DNA of 64,000 bases from Utricularia gibba (taxonomy: Eukaryota > Streptophyta > Magnoliopsida > Lamiales > Lentibulariaceae). The translations under genes were made by a program, and so were the position numbers. The stretch is taken from contig NEEC01000016.1 in the NCBI GenBank assembly GCA_002189035.1, positions 1,240,001-1,304,000 on the forward strand, read 5' to 3'. Each line of letters starts with the position of its first letter. The stretch's first letter is position 1. Below are positions 58,400 through 64,000 of the stretch, piece after piece. Under the pieces are notes generated by a model. That model was not told the DNA's origin. It did no database searches and was given only the letters and a program-made list of their open reading frames with translations.

Positions 58400-61300
58400 G
58401 TGGGGCCCTCTCGCACCTGCAAGGAAATCACCAACGTCGGCTCCCTAACCAAATAGGATTTAATTTTTTTATTAACAAATATATATAATATTATTTTTTA
58501 AAGTTAAATTAATTTACAAGTATATAATATTAATTTCAAAATTTAAATGACATTTCTATTAGATAATTTTTCAAAAGCCATCCCATGGATCAATTGTCAA
58601 ATCTTATTAATTTAAAAAATTAAGATAATTTACAAATTACATATGTTTTAATGATTTTGATGATTCCGGTGCACCGAGTGCAGAGTGTGACAAATCCGGT
58701 GCATTGGCTTTTTTAATTTTAATATTTTTAATCACTAGTTTTAATAATTAATTAAAACTCTAATTCAGTCACTTTATTTTACCATATTTTTTACTCCTCT
58801 TCATCTTGAATGCTCATTTTCGAATTGAATTTGTATTGTTTTATACATTTGAATACTATTTCAAGTTTTAGTAATTTTTAATAAAAAAATCACTTTATTT
58901 TAATATTTTAAAAAATAATTTAAATATTATAAATTAAAATTATAATGATGTATCCATAATTTTTCAAATTATAAATCAACATACTCAAATTTGTGAATTA
59001 ATGAATACACCTACTTGCACATGTATATCTAGGATGATCATTCACTTTTTAAATTATTTGTTAATATTTCATAAAAAAAATATAATTAATTTTTTAATTA
59101 AGATGCTTAGCTGACTATTATGATGAATTAAACACTAAATAAAAATGGAAACGAAGTGATGGTGACAGGTGGATTGAGTTGACTGGTAGAGGTAAAATGC
59201 TAGTCAACGCCCAATGATGACGCCAATTGGCGTGCTGGGTGTTCACACTTTGGCGCTGACAGAGACGTGTGGTGTTTTGTGCCGACGAAATATTATTTTT
59301 TAAACCCCTTTCTTTGGCCATGTGATTAAATTTAATAAAAAAACATCTCCTTTCGCATTTTCCTTTTTCCGTCCATCAGGCAACGCAGTCCTGGTCCCGC
59401 AAAGCATGTGTGGATTTGATTCATAAGAGGATCGAAAATGAGTTTGTGTATTTTTTAGATTTGATAATAACTAAGCTATTTTCGTTTGATTTGTTATTGG
59501 CACGTGATTAATGATGTAAATGTGACATAATTTTTCTTATGAAAAATCGAAAAACTCCATATGAAATACGAAATTGTTAAAATCTAGTGTTGAATTTATT
59601 CATACTCAACAGTATTTGATACCCTCAAGGCACACAATATGATCCCAATAAGTCGATTTGCAGCTCCCTGATGCGTGATGTTCTCTTGTTGATGAGCATT
59701 GAGTGGAGGGGGTTCGTTGCTCCACTTGGAAAGAAGACTTTAGAAATAGGGATTCATGAATTAGATACTGAGTATAGGGGTTGATATCGAATGAGAGTAT
59801 TGAGTTTGTAAAAAAATGGGTTTGATATAATATGATAGGAAAAATTAGTATTGTATGAAGCAAATAAGTTCGACATCGAATATAATGGAATGTAAAATTT
59901 GATAACTATATCAATTGAAAATTCCTTTATTTTATTGTATTTCATTCTTATTTTACATATTTTTTCATCTCTTTTCTTACAAATTCAACAATTTTTCCTC
60001 CAAAGGATCAAGATAATTCCCATCCGAATGTGTCATTTAGAAAAATGATCACTGTATATTTTATCTCATATATCAAATTAAGAAATTTACATTAATGATG
60101 ATCATTTTTTTATACAATATCTGACATATGATCGAATTTTTAATTTATTCTAGTTGAGATTCTATCAACTTTAATGGTTGTTCCAAAAACTATCTTGATA
60201 TTTTTTTATGGCCATAATAATAATAAATTATAAATGAATTAATATTCTTGTTTATTATACACAGAGTGAGTTGCTGGTGCCCGGTATCCGAATGCGATCC
60301 CCAGCTCAGGAAATGAGTACCCGACAACGACCACAGCCGGAGGTGGCTGACTACCGGCCGATATGAACCACGTGACAACTGTTCGCCGGAAAAGTATTGG
60401 ATTACTCTTCGGTTGGTGGAATTTTATTCTAATTCCATAGTTGCAAGAATTAACTATTTCAAAAATCAGGATACAGAAAATATAATAATTTGGACAAATG
60501 TGGGTCCCACATCCGAGTTGGCATATCTAAAATCAGGATAATAATTGTGACGGTTTTCTTTTCCTTTTTTTTTTTTTTACCGAAATAGGGGTTTGGTAAC
60601 GTAGAAAGAGAAAAGGAAACAAATAGTTATGTGGGGCCCACGGATTGGAATCAAATTCCATAGCCGACACGTGCTTTTCTTTTCTCTTTCCTGATGAAAA
60701 GCAAATTAATTAATTAAATGCAACCAACATTGGCCACCCTCACCGGTTGAAACTTGGGACCTCGAGCCGACACCTGCACCATGAGGGATAATGTAGAGCG
60801 GGGCCCACACAAAAATAAAAAGAAATAAACCAATATATACTAAATTCAACAAAATTGTAATTTCTTCATTTCTTGGAATATAAAAAAAGGAAACTACAAA
60901 ATTCCTCATGATGATTCATGGTTGAAACAGTATTAGAATTTGTTGAATCGGATTATAGTTTTAGAATAGGGACGTAAATGGATGGGATCGAATTCAATTG
61001 CATATATTCAAAACTAATCCGAAAAAAGATAACTAAATTCAAAAACTAAAAAATTTAAATCAAAATCGTAATTGATTTAAAAATATGATTAAAACTATAT
61101 CCAAATTCTAAACCTAATCTATCCGATTTTTCATTAAATAACTATAAAATATCAAAAAAAATAAAAATTTCATATTCTTATAAATATTATTGAAGTAATC
61201 GTTACTTGAAAATAATTTACAAATAAAGCTAGTAATAATTGATTTGAAGTTTTGTGTAATTTAATAAAAAAATTTAAAAGTTTGATTTTTATCATAATGA

Positions 61301-61600
61301 TTAATAGTTATTAATATGTTAATTTAATGAAAATGTAAATGGACCAAATGGGTCGAATTGGGTTTACATATATTAATTTGAAATCAGTTTGAAAATGAAT
61401 TTGGATCATGGAAATGAAATCGAAATTCAATTTAAATAATAAATGATTTAATCCATAAATGATACGGTTGAGTGAATCCAAATGTACTGTTTTAAACCGT
61501 AGACATTTTTTTTTTTTTACTAGCACTCCAGTCTCCCCGTTGGGTTGTTGCTTTTGAGACTCGTTTCGGTTCTGTAGGGCTCAGCAAGTGTGGAGAGCTG
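58400..61600. other. Long AT-rich intergenic region
   Basis: No gene recognised. 60260-60380 is locally GC-rich and includes a CACGTG G-box (60369), isolated from any start codon I can see. Numerous A/T homopolymers occur (60568-60580, 61508-61520). Confidence 0.4.
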
Positions 61601-61611
61601 GAGCAAGACAT

Positions 61612-61837
61612 TCAGCATGCAATTTGTGCCATCTTGGAGTCATCGTCTTCTCCATCTCTCTGAGCTTCTTTCGTGCGGCCTCGCAGTCCCTGCAACACAT
61701 TCATCATTAGGAATGACAGACAGACATACAGGAACTAGAGGAGGCTGAGGGCCGCCTACATTTTTCTTTGGATCGGTGGTGTTGACTGTGGATTCCCGGC
61801 ATCGGCTACGGCACTTGTTCTTAGATAGAGTACATTC
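61612..61837 (-). other. Possible terminal exons of an unknown gene
   Basis: Two minus-strand segments, 61760-61837 and 61612-61689, are joined in phase 0 by a 70-base intron with GTAGGC and TTGCAG ends. They read ECTLSKNKCRSRCRESTVNT to TDPKKN, then GLRGRTKEAQRDGEDDDSKM ending AQIAC and TGA. The first segment begins at an acceptor (GTCAG|GAATG). No upstream exon or promoter could be found, and no family is recognised. Confidence 0.2.
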
Positions 61838-61849
61838 CTGACTTCAAGC

Positions 61850-62233
61850 ATCTTTGTGCAAAGAACTCAGACAAGAGGAAGTGATTCAGCATTACAAGAT
61901 ATGGATGGGGGGTGTGGAATGGTTAAGAGATGCAAGGAGGTTAGCTTTCGAGCTGTGGGTTCATCCATATGAAGGTTGAGCTCTCGTCTCTGTAGCAACC
62001 TCGATCTGGCTCTGGTTCTAGTCCCATACGGTGGTCCGGATACACAAAATAGTATAATTTGAATGAAGGATGACATGTAGATAGCCAGCAAGTTCAATCA
62101 AACAACTTGGAAACCATACTTTTAAATCGATGTTAGCTCCTAAGGAATGCTGAAAATATTCTGCAAAGAACAACCATTCTCGTACATTATCATGTTCATA
62201 AGTACAGAAATTTAAGATTCTCATCTTTGACAT
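61850..62233. other. Intergenic
   Basis: No supported gene. The minus-strand frames here have no family resemblance. Confidence 0.4.
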
Positions 62234-62520
62234 TGTAACAACTCAGGCCCGCATTATCTAAAAGTGAATCATTTTTCAATATCTTGATGTCTAGTGCTAT
62301 CATCCCAATTTTGGTTTGTTTATATTTTATAAAAGGAGAGGTACTCTCAAGGTACCTCACTCTTGAAGTGTTATGTGAGTTTCTGACTTTTCATGAAAAT
62401 TGAACCTTAGTTTGACACTCAGACGCCTGGAGAATCATCTTGGTTTTGGCGTATTTGTCATTTATAAGGATGAAAGTGCTATCAATGGATGCTCGAACTA
62501 CACTTAGGGTGCCCATCGGT
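62234..62520 (-). repeat. Solo LTR-like fragment related to 17557-17830
   Basis: Begins TGTAACAACTCAGGCCCGCA on the plus strand. It aligns with the 17.6 kb fragment through ATCATTTTTCAATATCTTGA, then GGAGAGGTACTCTCAAGGT and TTTGTCATTTATAAGGA. No primer site or partner LTR was seen beside it. Confidence 0.5.
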
Positions 62521-63319
62521 GTGCCATGTGCTTGTGTTGTGATTGTGTAGCTCATTGAGTTGCTAAGATTGTTGTCACATTTATAGAAAAGAGCCTAAAT
62601 TACAAAAGCTCACGCATGCACATCCCATGTGTGCTTCCCTAGTTATACTCCCTACGTGCTCCTAACCTCATATGGTCACTCTGCACCTTTATTTCTGTTG
62701 CCATTCAACTTGCTATCTATAAGGATATGTAAGGGTCAGTCCTCCTTTTTACCCAAATTGTAACTTGCCAATATAACAACTTAGAAGAAAAAGGAAATGC
62801 TAGATTATGGGTGGTGTCGAGTCTCCCTTACTTGGCACCATGACCATCGTGCTATCGTGCCCATGCACAGTCCATGCTACAGCCTCGGCTTGCCTTGGCC
62901 TCACCCTCTTCCACTCATGACATCTCATCTTAGACTCTCATGGACTTTAACATAAGTCCTTTATCATGATGAATCAAATACCAAAAACTAATCAAAACCT
63001 CATGCACATATACACACTGTCTTAAATGATTTATCGATCCATCAAGATTTATGAGGCCTATCAAGAACAAGATCTTGATATACAGAAATTAGTCGAACAT
63101 ATTAAATATATAGAAGTTGGCATCAATTCTTGTTAGATCTAATACAATGAGCTCACAATTATTATTCTCAATTATTTTTGAATGTTGTAAGGTTGTTGCT
63201 GCTCTTTTATTCGTTTTAAAAATATGCAAGTTTGTGTGAATGTCCAGCACCTTGATTTTAATCCTATTTACTAATGCATGTCTACATGAATTTGTGATGT
63301 CGATGAGGATCATGGAAAA
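62521..63319. other. Intergenic
   Basis: No gene recognised. A moderately GC-rich patch at 62800-62950 has no coding signal I can support. Confidence 0.35.
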
Positions 63320-63969
63320 AGAGTTTGGGTCGAGGAAGAAGAAAAAGTCTTGATACTTGCTTTCAAATAGATAATTGCATATAAGTGAAAGTGCGATAAT
63401 TCGTCTAAGCCCCGATATCTTGATGTATTGGAGGATATCTTGAAGAAAATATTACTAAGGGCTACCATTAAGGATAACCCTCACATTTCTTCTAAGTATA
63501 AGGTTTGGAAAAGAAATTTCAAAAAAGTACACAATTTTGTTTCAAGATCTAAAAATAACCTTGATTCAATCACGCATAAGATTGATGAGACTAAGGATCA
63601 TTGAGATGAGTTGTTAAAGGTACAATTTAATTAACCATCGATTTAAAATTATGTATACTAACTCGTAAAATTTTATTGCTTTCTTTTCTTTTGTATAGCA
63701 TGATAGGAAGACCTATATTGCTTTGAAAGATAAAGCTTTTCCCTACTATAATGATAAAGATCTTTGATAAAGATCTTGCAAATGGAAATGATACAATAGA
63801 TGCAACTGATGAAGGATTAAAGTATATTGCTGCCTCTTCGCCCAACCTTGCAAGTGAATTTGGATTTTCACCACATATGGAAACTGGTGCTAATCTTGAG
63901 GAGTCTCCTTTAACTTGTGATGAAAGTAGTAGGTCAAAGAATAGGAAAAAGTTGATAATATTGGGATAG
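63320..63969 (+). pseudogene. Myb/SANT-like DNA-binding gene remnant (transposon-derived)
   Basis: Frame-broken pieces in order: WVEEEEKVLI (SANT start), KATIKDNPHISSKYKVWKRN with FKKVHNFVSRSKNNL, KAFPYYNDKDL, and the open tail 63751-63969 (MIKIFDKDLANGNDTIDATD). This order matches plant Myb/SANT-like proteins of the L10-interacting/PIF-Harbinger ORF1 type. Stops at 63390 and 63602 and a small repeat (AAAGATCTT twice near 63748-63778) break it. It may continue past the window edge. Confidence 0.5.
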
Positions 63970-64000
63970 AATGAAGGCTTTTGCGAAAAGAAACAATGAC

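Noticed and set aside
1-64000. CRISPR arrays, operons or bacterial features
   Set aside because: The DNA is plant nuclear; no regularly spaced repeats or prokaryotic gene organisation.

Overview
The window looks like eudicot nuclear DNA. The genes are split by short GT-AG introns (about 70-180 bases) and sit in AT-rich intergenic DNA full of microsatellites, MITEs and decayed retroelements. The protein families are plant-specific or plant-type: an IAA8/9-type Aux/IAA, CYP78A, UGT71, group X ERF, bHLH18/25 and bHLH93 clades, HIT4, and an At4g37920-type plastid protein. I cannot name the species. Exon boundaries were read by eye from splice signals, reading phase and family alignment remembered in outline; no search was run.

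Layout. 0.4-3.9 kb (-): a tandem pair of bHLH18/25-like genes, one 5'-truncated and one with a one-base frameshift. 4-7 kb: repeats, including a 5S-rRNA-like (Cassandra-type) LTR piece. 8-9.1 kb (+): RMD5/GID2-type E3 ligase subunit. 9.7-11.1 kb (-): IAA9-like repressor. 13.7-21.2 kb: a dispersed direct duplication of about 2.7 kb. Each copy carries a tiny three-exon gene for a Cys-containing 41-45 residue peptide. One copy has gained a hAT-like MITE, the other a scrambled rDNA insert. 23.9-25.1 kb (-): bHLH93-like factor. 27.1-27.8 kb (+): PB1 protein with a one-base frameshift. 28.0-29.9 kb (-) and 30.3-33.4 kb (+): At4g37920-like plastid protein and HIT4-like protein, divergent across a 428-base shared promoter. 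34.1-34.8 kb (-): small one-pass membrane protein. 37.8-39.5 kb (+): CYP78A. 42.7-44.4 kb (+): UGT71-like gene with a one-base frameshift. 44.8-47.2 kb (+): S-adenosylmethionine carrier. 48.0-52.6 kb: a dead Ty1/copia element with both LTRs. 54.2-56.9 kb (+): RPN5. 57.5-58.3 kb (-): group X ERF. 58.4-64 kb: AT-rich DNA, an LTR fragment and a decayed Myb/SANT-like transposon gene.

How the genes relate. This is ordinary mixed plant gene space, not a cluster. Several genes touch regulated protein turnover (RMD5, RPN5, and IAA9, itself a degradation target) and hormone or growth signalling (IAA9, CYP78A, ERF, bHLHs), but nothing suggests co-regulation beyond the divergent 28-33 kb pair.

Most striking observations: (1) all three single-base frameshifts in otherwise well preserved genes are a lost G/C inside what should be CCCGGG; (2) a duplicated micro-gene with TATA box, two small introns and a conserved peptide start, whose acceptor site is broken in one copy; (3) antisense 18S joined to sense 25S rDNA with a telomere-like junction.
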